Positions 1 to 8,907 of a stretch of 64,000 nt of DNA are shown in pieces. Each line of letters starts with the position of its first letter. Positions within the stretch are counted from its first letter, which is position 1. A program made the position numbers and the translations under genes. The notes under the pieces were generated by a model. The model was not told the origin of the DNA and did not search any database. It was given only the letters and a program-made list of their open reading frames with translations. Source of the DNA: Aerococcus viridans (lineage in GTDB: Bacteria > Bacillota > Bacilli > Lactobacillales > Aerococcaceae); assembly GCF_002083135.2 (NCBI RefSeq), contig NZ_NBTM02000001.1:124001-188000 (forward strand). Direction: 5' to 3'.

Positions 1-1
1 C

Positions 2-580
2 CCTCTTGATTATTCTGCCAACTTCATTTTTCATGAGTACTGTCGAGAAATGTACGTTTCAAACAATGAGGTAAAGAAGAATGGTGCAGGTAAACCACAG
101 TTTCCCTTAACAGATAATAAGGATAAGTTTGAGAAAGAGATGGATAGAAAATTTAAAGGTTTAGACCAAACCCAGCCAAAAGTTTATAGTTTACTTGAAT
201 CCATGCAATATTTTAATAATAAGAAATGGGTTAAGATTCTAAATAAACTGGTTAACGATAATAAACACAACTTTTTAACCAAACATGCTCTTAAAGAATT
301 TGGGGTACAAGTTAAATATCTTAAAACAATAGACGGGTTGATCTTTAACAACGTAGGCGCTTTTAATTCGGGTAAAGATAATATCGTATTAGGTGATATA
401 CCTTTTAACGAAATTACCGCCCCAACACATCCTTATGTCGAAGAATACGATGCGGACTTTTTCTATAAACTTCATTTTCTAGATACAAATACCGAAGTGG
501 TTGATACACTTAAAAATATTTATAAAGAAATTAAAGAATATATTTTTAATTTGCAGGAAATAACAAAAAAGAACCCATAA
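2..580 (+). CDS. HEPN-like hypothetical protein, 5' end outside window
   Basis: The frame is open from the first bases of the window, so the true start lies upstream. The visible 192 residues begin PLDYSANFIFHEYC. I do not recognise a named family. The order of an LDY/A helix, an FPL segment and a later W..ILN.L.NDNKHN motif recalls a loose group of bacterial proteins with an (R/S)ALDY-type helix and an N-DKH motif that may be HEPN-like; this is inference. It is AT-rich, on the strand opposite the tail operon, and ends 14 bp before it at a shared terminator. It is probably prophage cargo or the flanking locus. No function can be assigned. Confidence 0.6.
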   Translation, partial: PLDYSANFIFHEYCREMYVSNNEVKKNGAGKPQFPLTDNKDKFEKEMDRKFKGLDQTQPKVYSLLESMQYFNNKKWVKILNKLVNDNKHNFLTKHALKEFGVQVKYLKTIDGLIFNNVGAFNSGKDNIVLGDIPFNEITAPTHPYVEEYDADFFYKLHFLDTNTEVVDTLKNIYKEIKEYIFNLQEITKKNP

Positions 581-597
581 ATTTGGGCTCTTTTTTA
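565..597. terminator. Bidirectional terminator between convergent genes
   Basis: AGAACCCA and TGGGCTCT pair with one mismatch around a TAAATT loop, flanked by six A on the left and six T on the right. It can therefore end transcription of both the plus-strand gene on the left and the late tail operon on the right. Confidence 0.8.
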
Positions 598-2433
598 TAT
601 AGGTCTTGGTAAACTTGTTTTATTATCGCCAGTAATTCCTAAGTAATTCTGCGGATTCACAGTATTACCCCCACTGTGGAACACACCGTCAGGACTTAAC
701 TCGTAATGTAAGTGCGGTGCATAATCTCCGCCCGTTCCACCAATTACACCAATCACGTCTCCAGCTTTAACTGTCTGGCCAACTGACACACTGATTGATT
801 TCAAGTGCATATAGTTAGACCAAAACTTGTCGCCAGTATGTTCAACATACACCGCATTACCGATTCCGCCAGTCATAAATTCGGCCTTACGGACAACGCC
901 ATCAGTAGTTGCGTGAGCTGTGTAGTTTCTATCGCCATTAGTCCCAATATCATGACCGCTATGCAGCACACCGTTTCTAGGACCATACGTCATATCATAT
1001 TCGATTGAACCCGGTGACTTACCTGCACGCACAAAGAAATTGATGCCAGGTAGCGTGTAGTCGACAGGGAAAACTCTGTCGGTTGCATATCCATCACTGC
1101 CTACCGGTGGGTCTGTTGGTGTTGTTGGTGGGGTTAAGTTCTCAATCAGTTTACCAAGGTCTTTTATTTGTTTCTCAATACTAGGTATCTTTTCGGTTGA
1201 TACTGTCGAGTATAGTTGGCTTAAATCAGCGTAACTATTACGTATGTCTGATAACCGTTTGGATTGGTTTACGAAACTATATGACAATTCTGTTAACTGT
1301 TGTTTCATATTTTGTGTGATCCATTGGTAATCATATATTGTTGATAATTTATCTCCAATAACCATTGACGATTCTTGAGGTGACACAATGTCTATTGTTA
1401 ATTCAACGCACCGTAAGTAATTATCCAAGTTCATAACTGGGTTCATGACATGATAATCATAACCAATTTTAAACTCCTCTGGCGCTTTTCCAATAGTGTG
1501 TAAGTCGTAAGCTGTCAAAGTGTACTGGGTTTTAACTGGTTGTATTTTCGCCATGTATTCTTTACCTTTGGTTAGTAGAATCTTAGGATCGTTTACATCC
1601 TCCCACACTACCGATTTACCTTTGATAGTATAATACTCGAATAAATCTTCCCTATCTATATAAGGTTTACCATTATTCACAGAAGCTATGGTTAACCGTT
1701 CCTCACTTGCGTCGGTAGCAGTTTCATCTTCCGATTCAATCCTTGCTCCAAGTGGTGTAAGTCTTGTAATAACCTCTGTTGCGTCAACTGTACGACTAAG
1801 TGTTCTCAAGTTCTTCCCTAGTTTAATAGTGGTCTTACTTTGTTTACCGATACGCTTTAACACGTCTAAATAACGAACACCTTTGTCATATCTAATTGAC
1901 AGTTCCCCACCTAAGCGGTCAATAATCTTATCTAGTATTTCCTCGTAAGTGCTTCGTGTAGCTGATAAATATAGATACTGAAAATCATTAGGGTCCTCAA
2001 CTTCAACAACACCTAGTTGAAATTTCTTAAAATCTTCAACCTGACCATTGTGCCAGTTTAAAATGCTAGTCATCAAATTCCGAGGACTACCTCGCCATTC
2101 AACGTGTCGTGAAACACTGTCCGTTAAATAACCCATCTCTGATTGACACACGAACGATGTACTATGTAAACCGTTGCTCGCCATATCATCAGTTGGCATG
2201 TATACTCTACCCTTGAATATTGATTCATTGGTCTTGGTGTTTACAACTTCAATCTGCGTTTTTAGAGGTTGTATCTGACCGTAACCTTTATTATTTTGGT
2301 AGAAACTAAAATCAAAAGTATCTATACCATCCACCATGCTTTTAACTTTACCTTCAACAAGTTTATTTGCTGATATATTTTGTTGGTGGATATCAATACG
2401 TTTACCGTCGTTGAAAATCGAAACTCTATACAA
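595..2433 (-). CDS. Tail-associated endopeptidase (Tal-like) with C-terminal M23 peptidase
   Basis: This 612-residue protein is the last gene of the tail operon. The N-terminal half (about 1-400) resembles the Prophage_tail/endopeptidase-tail family that forms the tail hub below Dit. A short coiled-coil-like stretch and a Pro/Thr-rich linker (about 430-450) lead to an M23/LytM zinc peptidase. HxGxD is at H491/D495, a third His at 543 and HxH at 574-576, so the catalytic set looks complete. It should cut peptidoglycan cross-bridges during DNA entry. It starts with TTG one base after the Dit stop, and its Shine-Dalgarno lies inside the last Dit codons, so it is probably translationally coupled. 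Confidence 0.88.
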   Translation of the reverse strand: MYRVSIFNDGKRIDIHQQNISANKLVEGKVKSMVDGIDTFDFSFYQNNKGYGQIQPLKTQIEVVNTKTNESIFKGRVYMPTDDMASNGLHSTSFVCQSEMGYLTDSVSRHVEWRGSPRNLMTSILNWHNGQVEDFKKFQLGVVEVEDPNDFQYLYLSATRSTYEEILDKIIDRLGGELSIRYDKGVRYLDVLKRIGKQSKTTIKLGKNLRTLSRTVDATEVITRLTPLGARIESEDETATDASEERLTIASVNNGKPYIDREDLFEYYTIKGKSVVWEDVNDPKILLTKGKEYMAKIQPVKTQYTLTAYDLHTIGKAPEEFKIGYDYHVMNPVMNLDNYLRCVELTIDIVSPQESSMVIGDKLSTIYDYQWITQNMKQQLTELSYSFVNQSKRLSDIRNSYADLSQLYSTVSTEKIPSIEKQIKDLGKLIENLTPPTTPTDPPVGSDGYATDRVFPVDYTLPGINFFVRAGKSPGSIEYDMTYGPRNGVLHSGHDIGTNGDRNYTAHATTDGVVRKAEFMTGGIGNAVYVEHTGDKFWSNYMHLKSISVSVGQTVKAGDVIGVIGGTGGDYAPHLHYELSPDGVFHSGGNTVNPQNYLGITGDNKTSLPRPI

Positions 2434-2434
2434 A

Positions 2435-3388
2435 CTATATCAGCTCCTTCCTGAACTCAAAGTTAACATGCGCTCTTGCATGAGCGTACATTTTAAATGT
2501 GTTAACCCCAGTGTGTAGAATAAACTCGTCAATCTCATGTGTCCCAGCGAATAGGTTGAATATAATACCGTCATGTTCAATAGATATCTTATTTGACGTT
2601 GTGATTTTAGGTACAACATCAGTAGCGCCATTGTTAACCAATGTGACGTCCGTCCATTTGGTTTGCGCTTGCAGCACGTCTTGTTCCATCAGCCAATAAG
2701 GCTGACCTTCTAGCTTGTAAGCCACACTACTTGCGGAAGCTGTTGTTTCACGCATGTCAGTGATTTTATATGTTCTACCAAGTTGTTGAATGTCAATATC
2801 TGCCCCACCGTCATAATCAGTAGCCCACGCTGTGTAACTCGCTTGATCACCAACTTTTAATTTCTTAAATTTAGACCAGTCAGATTGTGTTGTAAAGTTA
2901 ACTTTTTGTGATACATCCGTTTCGAAGTTAAATAAATCCCAAATATCATTACCTTCTAAGTTTCTGCCAATCATAAATGGATAACATATAAACGTGAAAC
3001 TAATCGTGCCATCTTCGTATCGATTATAGACACTACCTTCTTCTACCTCGGCTAAGAAGTAATAATCTGGGTATGTGTCATCCATCAACACCTGCTTACC
3101 ATGGCTATTTAATAACCAGTTTACAAAAGCTGTACGTTTGCTATCCATTGTTAATCGATCAGTTAAACCAAATTGATATAAATTAACCACATAATCAATG
3201 CGGCGTTCCTCATATACTGGTCCGCCATAGATTTCGGAGAAATCATAGATGACACTAGTAAATGGTAAACTACCTTTAATCTTTATTTTATCAGGATCAT
3301 GTATCGTTCTACTTGATACCGTGATACCAAATTTCGTTTGAATATCTTCTCCTTTAAAGTAAAAGCTATCTCCATATCCGTATGTCAT
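2435..3388 (-). CDS. Distal tail protein (Dit, siphovirus tail component)
   Basis: A 317-residue protein whose N-terminal pattern (YFKGEDI, then IKGSLPFTS and a GGPVYEERRI segment) fits the phage tail component family that forms the Dit ring between tail tube and tip. The C-terminal half looks like a beta-rich galectin-like domain, which is inferred from position and composition. The start overlaps the tape-measure stop by 4 bases (ATGA), and the Tal-like gene follows directly. The order tape measure-Dit-Tal is the standard one in Lactobacillales siphoviruses. Confidence 0.88.
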   Translation of the reverse strand: MTYGYGDSFYFKGEDIQTKFGITVSSRTIHDPDKIKIKGSLPFTSVIYDFSEIYGGPVYEERRIDYVVNLYQFGLTDRLTMDSKRTAFVNWLLNSHGKQVLMDDTYPDYYFLAEVEEGSVYNRYEDGTISFTFICYPFMIGRNLEGNDIWDLFNFETDVSQKVNFTTQSDWSKFKKLKVGDQASYTAWATDYDGGADIDIQQLGRTYKITDMRETTASASSVAYKLEGQPYWLMEQDVLQAQTKWTDVTLVNNGATDVVPKITTSNKISIEHDGIIFNLFAGTHEIDEFILHTGVNTFKMYAHARAHVNFEFRKELI

Positions 3389-6300
3389 CGTCTCATTCCT
3401 CCCTCTCTAAGTTTTGTGTTAACCGCTAGTTCATTTTCCACGAACGGGAATACTGCTCTACCAACTTCACGTCCATCCACGTTCATAACACCAACAAATT
3501 CTGTTCCAGTAATTGCTCGAATCAGTTCCATAATTAAATTATTAGTTTCAGTCATATCAACTGAGCCACCAGTACTTTCAAGCACCTTACTCCGTTGATT
3601 ACTTGTAATTGGCGTAATTGATACTTTACCTTGTGCAATTTGAAAAATTTCCGGACCGGCTTCTCCTACTAAACCTGTATAGCCATCATATGCATTATCA
3701 ATTCGTCCACCTTTTGCGAATTTAGGCAGTGCATCTAAGTACTGTGCAAGCAATGGATTATTGTTCGCAGATGTTCTAAAAGCCTGTCTAGATGGCCAAA
3801 TCCGTGTTCCTTTTGGTAGATTATGTAACTCCCAATTATTACCAGATACACCAAATTGTCCACTAGGCGTTAAGTATGGTTCGCGACGCCCACCATCACC
3901 TAACCAAACTTCTCCACCTCCCCAGCTTGGGTCACCTGTTGCTTTACCTTTAATAAATTTCTGTACAGTCTCATAAATTGTTGTGAATACAGATTTTTTA
4001 CTTGAAGGTGCATTATTTACAGAGCGCGTCCAATCGTTTACTGCACCAGTATTACTACTTGCGTTCGTACTTGTTGTTGCGCTTGTATTAGTAGAGTGAG
4101 TCTTACCTTGCGCAGTATTCCACGCATTAACCTGTGAAGTAGGTGTCGGTGCGTTTGTTGACGTTCTTGCTGAAGTGCTCGTACTATGCGTTCCACCTTG
4201 AGCTGTGTTCCAAGCATTAACTTGAGCTGTAGGGGTTGGCGCATTGGTACTTGTAGTAGCTGATGTTGAAGTGGATTTAGCATTATTCTGTGCTTGATTC
4301 CATCGTTCAACTGCTGGGCTATTAGCACTAGCATTTTGTTGTGCAAACATTACACTTGTTTTGTTTGGCGGAAGAATTTGCATTTCTTCATTCCACTCTT
4401 GAATTGACGGCGTATGTTGGTCAACATTACTTTCGACTTGAACTTTTCCGAACTTAGTTTCAGTCATTAATCCAACTTCACGATTGTAGTCAGATAAGTT
4501 TTGTTGCGTCTCTTTCACACCAAATTCAGTCACAGTGACTTGTCCGTTCTTTTCCTCAAGTTCTGAGCCTGTCCACTGTTCGATTAAATCCATAACCTGT
4601 TGTGTAGCATCTGGTGCATTTGTATCGATATTAGCTAACTTATCTAAGAATTCAGTACTATTCCACAAATCGTGATAAGTCATAAGGGCTAAAGTTTCTT
4701 CATCCATATTGGACTGCGCTAACATCATTTTTGTTTCGTACTCTAAGCCGTCCCAAATTTCCTTATCTTGGAGAGCTTCTTTAATCTTTTGACCAGAATT
4801 AGTCATTACAATAGCTAATTTGGTTTCCCAATCAAGCTGGTCCCAAACACCCGCGTCGATTAACGCTTGTTCCATAGCTTCGCCGGAATTGCTATGTAAT
4901 ATAGCTTCTTTATTTTCTGGATCAATACTATCCCATATCCCTAAAAAGTCTAGATATGTTTGTGCTGCAATACCTGATGTTGTCGTTAGGATAGCATCTT
5001 TCTCAGTGGGATCTAGTTGCTCCCATAATCCGATATCTTTTAATACCTGTTCCAATTCTTCGGAAGTGTTAGTATTTAAAATTGCTTCTTGTTCTTTATA
5101 GTCAAGATTATCCCACAGGCCGTTATTCACCAGAAAAGCTTCAGCTTGTTCACCAACATTCGATGATATTAATGCTTGTTTCTCTTCCCACTCAAGGTCA
5201 AACCATGCCATATTAGTTGCCATTGCTTGACCGATGAATTCTTTAGCATTTGAATCTATATCAGCATTCTTTGCGTAATATTCTAATTGTTCCCAACCTT
5301 CTTGTGTAGACGCGATTTCTTCAAATGTTTCAGCAGCATTTGTATCAAGTTCAGCAATCTTATGCTCAAACAGCATATTATTCCAACTATCATTCGCCTT
5401 GCGCATCGCTTCAGACATTTCATCTGTAGATACAGCAAATAAACTGGCTGTCTTTTCTTGACTGCTAGCAATTTCTTTATTTACATCAGCGATACTAATA
5501 CCGTACTCACCATATGAATCCCTTAGGTTTTCTAGTATTTGTGCTTCATCAATCCCTAAAGCGCGTTGCTGTTCTACCATCATCGCCGCTTCATGTAACT
5601 GCTCAGCCTTATACTTCGCCTTTAATTGATTTTCTGCTGCAAGCATTTCTTCATTAGTTGCGCCAGCTTCTTCTCCCCATTGCCTCAAAGCTTGGAGATC
5701 TTCATCATATTGTTTTTTAGTTTCTCTACGTCTATTTTCACCTTCTGAAATTAAGTTACTTAATCTCTCTTTAGACATATCTTCATATTCTAAATTGTAC
5801 GCTTTAAGTGCATTAATTTTTTCTTCGGCTGTCATATCCGCATTTTCAATTTCGATACGATACATTTCTTCTGCTGTATCAGCTATAAAACGTTTTTCAG
5901 CATCAGTTAACTCACGGCGTTCTTTACTGGCACGGTCATAAATTTTATTAACATTATCCTGATAACCTGAAATAATTTCCTGCTGTGTAGAGAGTCCTGT
6001 TTGATAATCTTCATTTACAGTTTTCAAAACCTCTCTAACGTTTTCAGGTAACTTATTAAAGGCTTCTTCCGATTCTTTACCAACTTTTGATAAATCTTCA
6101 CTAACACTTTCGGCCAGACCGTTATAGGCCTCTTTAGCCTTTTGTGCTCCTTCTTCAGCATTGGTTGCCATCTCAGAATGAGCCGAACTCACTTGATCAT
6201 TTACTTCATCGAATTCTGTGATAATTTCTCTACCGACTTCTCCAACGACACCACCAAAGTCCTTAGTATCTTGGGAAGCTTTATAAGCATCTTCACCCCA

Positions 6301-8304
6301 GATTTTCCACGCTGCGTAACCTCCCATTGCTACTGCTGCAATTCCTAAAGCCCAAGGTAATGTGGTAACTAATGCTGTCGCTAAACCACCTACACCACTT
6401 GCGCCCGCTGCAGTTGAGGCTCCTCCAGCTAAAGTAGTTAATGCCGTTCCAGCCGATGAAGTTGCCGGTCCTAGTAACTTAGCACCAGCTTCCCACTTAC
6501 CGAACATTCTGACTAATTTGGAACCACCAGTATACAATGTACCGATACCATTACCAACTTTTCCTATTCCGGACAATACTGGTCCCGTTGCCGCTGCGAA
6601 TGCTAAGAATTTAAGGATAGTCTGTTGCGTTTCATCATCTAACTCATTGAAGCTATTCACTAATTCAGTCACGTTCTCAGCAACTGCTGTGATTGCCGGT
6701 GCTAAAGCTTCAGTAATTTCAATACCAGCCGTTTCTAAAGCACCCATCATTTCTTCGATGGTACCGGCTACGTTGTCTTGCATCGCTCTAGCCATCTCAT
6801 CTGCTGCACCCGCTGAATTTTCTAAACTACGTGATAGCGTGTCAACTTTACCACCACCAGCTTCAACTAAAGCCATCATTCCTGACATAGCCTCTTGACC
6901 AAAAATCGTAGCCATCGTTTGAGCTTGCTGTTCTTTTGTCATGCCTTGCATTGAACCGGCTAATTCTGTGACGATTTGAGACATTGGTTTAACTTTGCCG
7001 TTCGCATCAAAGGCATTAAAACCTAATTCGGCCATCGCATCACTAGCTTGTTTAGTTGGTTTAGCAAGTCGAGTGAAAGCCCCACGAAGTGTTGTCCCGG
7101 CTTGACTACCCTTAATACCTGCATCACTCATAATACCAATTGCAGCTGCTGTATCCTCGATACTTAACCCTAGAGTATTAGCCATAGGTGCAGCGTATTT
7201 CATTGCTTCAGCCATATCACCAACTTCAGCATTGGTATCTGCCGCCGCTCTTGCAAAAACATCAGCAATATGAGTGGAATCACTTGCTTCGAGTCCAAAT
7301 GCATTGATTGCAGTTGCGGCAGCTTCAGAAGCTAAGGCTACATCTCCACCAGATACTGCAGCTAAATCTAGCACACCGGGCATGGTGGCCATGATTTGAC
7401 TTGCATCAAACCCAGCACTCGCTAAGTTTTCCATACCCTGTGCTGCTTCACTGGCACTAAAAGCGGTAGAAGCTCCTAATTCCTTAGCTTGTTCAGTCAT
7501 CGCTTCAAGTTCGCTACCTGTTGCCCCAGCTACAGCTCCTACTCTTGACATTTGTTTCTCAAATTGGATCCCAACTGTAGCAGCTGCTGCTCCCATAGCA
7601 ACTAATGGGACAGTTACAGAAGTAGTTAACTTACTACCCACAGAACCAATGGCGCTAGAAACAGACTTAATTTTCCCACCAGTTTTCTCCATTTTATCTG
7701 CAGTATCGGCGAATCGTCCACCGGCGTTCACATAGTCTTCCGTTAGTTTTTGTGCCTGATTAGACATTTCTGCCATACTGATTTTTGCTGAGTTTATTTT
7801 ACCCGGCATTTTTTCAAGCTCTTTATTATAATTAGCTTGTGTTTTCTCTAATTCAGATAATTCATTTCCAAGAGCGTCAGTCTCCGCTTTAGACTCTTGC
7901 CAAGCTTTTTTTGCTTCCTTAGTTTTGGTTGCATTCCAACCCATAGTATTACCGAGTTCTTTATACTCTTTTTCTAGTTGATCAGTTGTCGTTTTCGATT
8001 TAGAGAAAGCATCAGAAGTCGATTTTATATTTCGTTCAGTGACTTTTAGATTAGAGCTAAAATCTTTTTGAGCTGACTCTAATGATTTAAGTTTTCTAGC
8101 TTGAACATCGTATTGTCGTTCCAGACTTTTCAATTCAGTTTGGAATTTACTTGTAGCCGATGCATTATTACCTAGTTCAGCCATCGCTAGCCTTGTTTCT
8201 TGTGCCATGGTCCGAGCTTCTTGGCCAGCTGTTCTTAGATCATTCTTATACTGATTGACACCTTCCGCCATCAAGCGGACACCTATACGTCTTAATTCAG
8301 ACAT
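3385..8304 (-). CDS. Tail tape measure protein, TP901 family
   Basis: At 1,639 residues this is the longest gene; in siphoviruses its length sets tail length. Residues about 30-210 are predicted coiled coil. A TP901 core follows at about 245-560 (FEKQMSRVGAV, then FSASEAAQGMENLASAGF). A hydrophobic Ala/Gly segment lies near 570-670 and a charged coiled-coil region follows. About eight tandem 30-residue repeats with a conserved Trp are encoded at 4,610-5,345, then Ser/Thr/Asn-rich repeats at about 4,040-4,300, and a globular C-terminus. A GGGAGGAG ribosome site sits just upstream of the ATG, directly after the end of the frameshifted chaperone frame. Confidence 0.93.
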   Translation of the reverse strand: MSELRRIGVRLMAEGVNQYKNDLRTAGQEARTMAQETRLAMAELGNNASATSKFQTELKSLERQYDVQARKLKSLESAQKDFSSNLKVTERNIKSTSDAFSKSKTTTDQLEKEYKELGNTMGWNATKTKEAKKAWQESKAETDALGNELSELEKTQANYNKELEKMPGKINSAKISMAEMSNQAQKLTEDYVNAGGRFADTADKMEKTGGKIKSVSSAIGSVGSKLTTSVTVPLVAMGAAAATVGIQFEKQMSRVGAVAGATGSELEAMTEQAKELGASTAFSASEAAQGMENLASAGFDASQIMATMPGVLDLAAVSGGDVALASEAAATAINAFGLEASDSTHIADVFARAAADTNAEVGDMAEAMKYAAPMANTLGLSIEDTAAAIGIMSDAGIKGSQAGTTLRGAFTRLAKPTKQASDAMAELGFNAFDANGKVKPMSQIVTELAGSMQGMTKEQQAQTMATIFGQEAMSGMMALVEAGGGKVDTLSRSLENSAGAADEMARAMQDNVAGTIEEMMGALETAGIEITEALAPAITAVAENVTELVNSFNELDDETQQTILKFLAFAAATGPVLSGIGKVGNGIGTLYTGGSKLVRMFGKWEAGAKLLGPATSSAGTALTTLAGGASTAAGASGVGGLATALVTTLPWALGIAAVAMGGYAAWKIWGEDAYKASQDTKDFGGVVGEVGREIITEFDEVNDQVSSAHSEMATNAEEGAQKAKEAYNGLAESVSEDLSKVGKESEEAFNKLPENVREVLKTVNEDYQTGLSTQQEIISGYQDNVNKIYDRASKERRELTDAEKRFIADTAEEMYRIEIENADMTAEEKINALKAYNLEYEDMSKERLSNLISEGENRRRETKKQYDEDLQALRQWGEEAGATNEEMLAAENQLKAKYKAEQLHEAAMMVEQQRALGIDEAQILENLRDSYGEYGISIADVNKEIASSQEKTASLFAVSTDEMSEAMRKANDSWNNMLFEHKIAELDTNAAETFEEIASTQEGWEQLEYYAKNADIDSNAKEFIGQAMATNMAWFDLEWEEKQALISSNVGEQAEAFLVNNGLWDNLDYKEQEAILNTNTSEELEQVLKDIGLWEQLDPTEKDAILTTTSGIAAQTYLDFLGIWDSIDPENKEAILHSNSGEAMEQALIDAGVWDQLDWETKLAIVMTNSGQKIKEALQDKEIWDGLEYETKMMLAQSNMDEETLALMTYHDLWNSTEFLDKLANIDTNAPDATQQVMDLIEQWTGSELEEKNGQVTVTEFGVKETQQNLSDYNREVGLMTETKFGKVQVESNVDQHTPSIQEWNEEMQILPPNKTSVMFAQQNASANSPAVERWNQAQNNAKSTSTSATTSTNAPTPTAQVNAWNTAQGGTHSTSTSARTSTNAPTPTSQVNAWNTAQGKTHSTNTSATTSTNASSNTGAVNDWTRSVNNAPSSKKSVFTTIYETVQKFIKGKATGDPSWGGGEVWLGDGGRREPYLTPSGQFGVSGNNWELHNLPKGTRIWPSRQAFRTSANNNPLLAQYLDALPKFAKGGRIDNAYDGYTGLVGEAGPEIFQIAQGKVSITPITSNQRSKVLESTGGSVDMTETNNLIMELIRAITGTEFVGVMNVDGREVGRAVFPFVENELAVNTKLREGGMRR
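4040..4300 (-). repeat. Ser/Thr/Asn-rich repeats near the tape-measure C-terminus
   Basis: Three to four units with the pattern VNAWNTAQGxTHS followed by TSTxATTSTNAxT occur in a row, bracketed by degenerate copies (ERWNQAQNNAKS, VNDWTRSVNNAPS). The DNA is similar enough between units to suggest recent duplication. Confidence 0.75.
4610..5345 (-). repeat. Eight or so 30-residue tandem repeats in the tape measure
   Basis: Successive 30-residue units (90 bp each) share a Trp near position 14, then L, an acidic/Lys patch, a hydrophobic AIL-like core and TN/SN at the end, for example LWDNLD, LWEQLD, IWDSID, VWDQLD and IWDGLE. The protein pattern is far more regular than the DNA, so these are old, diverged repeats held by structure. 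They would form a helical solenoid; that is inference. Confidence 0.8.
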
Positions 8305-8318
8305 TCGTTACCTCCTCC

Positions 8319-8860
8319 CTATAAGAAATTAATACCTGGCATTTCAGATGGTGTACTATCGTTATCTGATTCTTTTTCACTATTTTTTGTTAATTGGTGT
8401 AACATTTCAGAAATCGCTAAAGCATCATGTTGATATAAAAACTCATCCATCGTTATGCCAAATAGCTTTCTGGACATAGTATAGAGATAGTCAAAGTCTA
8501 TGCTTTGTCTTTCTGTACTTCCGCTTTGGTTTTCTTCGCCTTTTCCTTTAGGTCTTCCACTGGTGGATTGAAGGCAATGTCGAAAAAATCATTATAGAAT
8601 TTAATTGCTTGATAAGGTGTGGTGTTTTCTGCAACTTCTTCAAACGTCACGTCTAATCCATTAGCTTTCATGACCGCAGTCGCAAATTTGACCATAGCTG
8701 TATTGCCATCAGTTTGTAATTGCTCATCAAATTTTGATTGTGTGTAGTCAAATAATTCTTCCATATAAATCCAAACTGCATTATTTACACGATATTCTTT
8801 TTCTTCACCAGTGATATCAGATGTAAAACTTTTAACTGTATTTTTAAAAATATTACTCAT
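8319..8860 (-). CDS. Tail assembly chaperone gpGT, made by -1 frameshift
   Basis: Near the 3' end of the upstream chaperone gene, the -1 frame stays open and runs on through DFDYLYTMSRKLFGITMDEF to a TAG at 8,319-8,321, just before the tape-measure ribosome site. The lambda-type G/GT pair is made this way, and tape-measure genes are normally preceded by such a pair. The likely slip zone is the purine-rich stretch around 8,522-8,555 (AAGGAAAAGG and GAAGAAAAC). I cannot name a single heptamer with confidence. The extension would act in tail assembly and bind the tape measure. Confidence 0.75.
8498..8860 (-). CDS. Tail assembly chaperone gpG
   Basis: A 120-residue acidic protein between the major tail protein and the tape measure, where the unshifted tail chaperone is expected. 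It reads SFTSDITGEEKEYRV then a YMEELFDYTQ helix, and ends in a Lys/Ala/Glu-rich tail. That tail is typical of the region where ribosomes slip to make the longer GT form. Family assignment rests on position, size and the overlapping -1 frame. Confidence 0.8.
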   Translation of the reverse strand: MSNIFKNTVKSFTSDITGEEKEYRVNNAVWIYMEELFDYTQSKFDEQLQTDGNTAMVKFATAVMKANGLDVTFEEVAENTTPYQAIKFYNDFFDIAFNPPVEDLKEKAKKTKAEVQKDKA

Positions 8861-8907
8861 TAAAATCCTCCTAAATATAAAAAGAGGCCAAATAAGGCCT
8901 CATTAAA

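Noticed and set aside
6362-6898. 178-codon plus-strand frame in the tape measure
   Set aside because: Antisense to a clearly coding gene; composition (Ala/Pro/Val) mirrors the Ala/Gly-rich sense strand, and there is no ribosome site.
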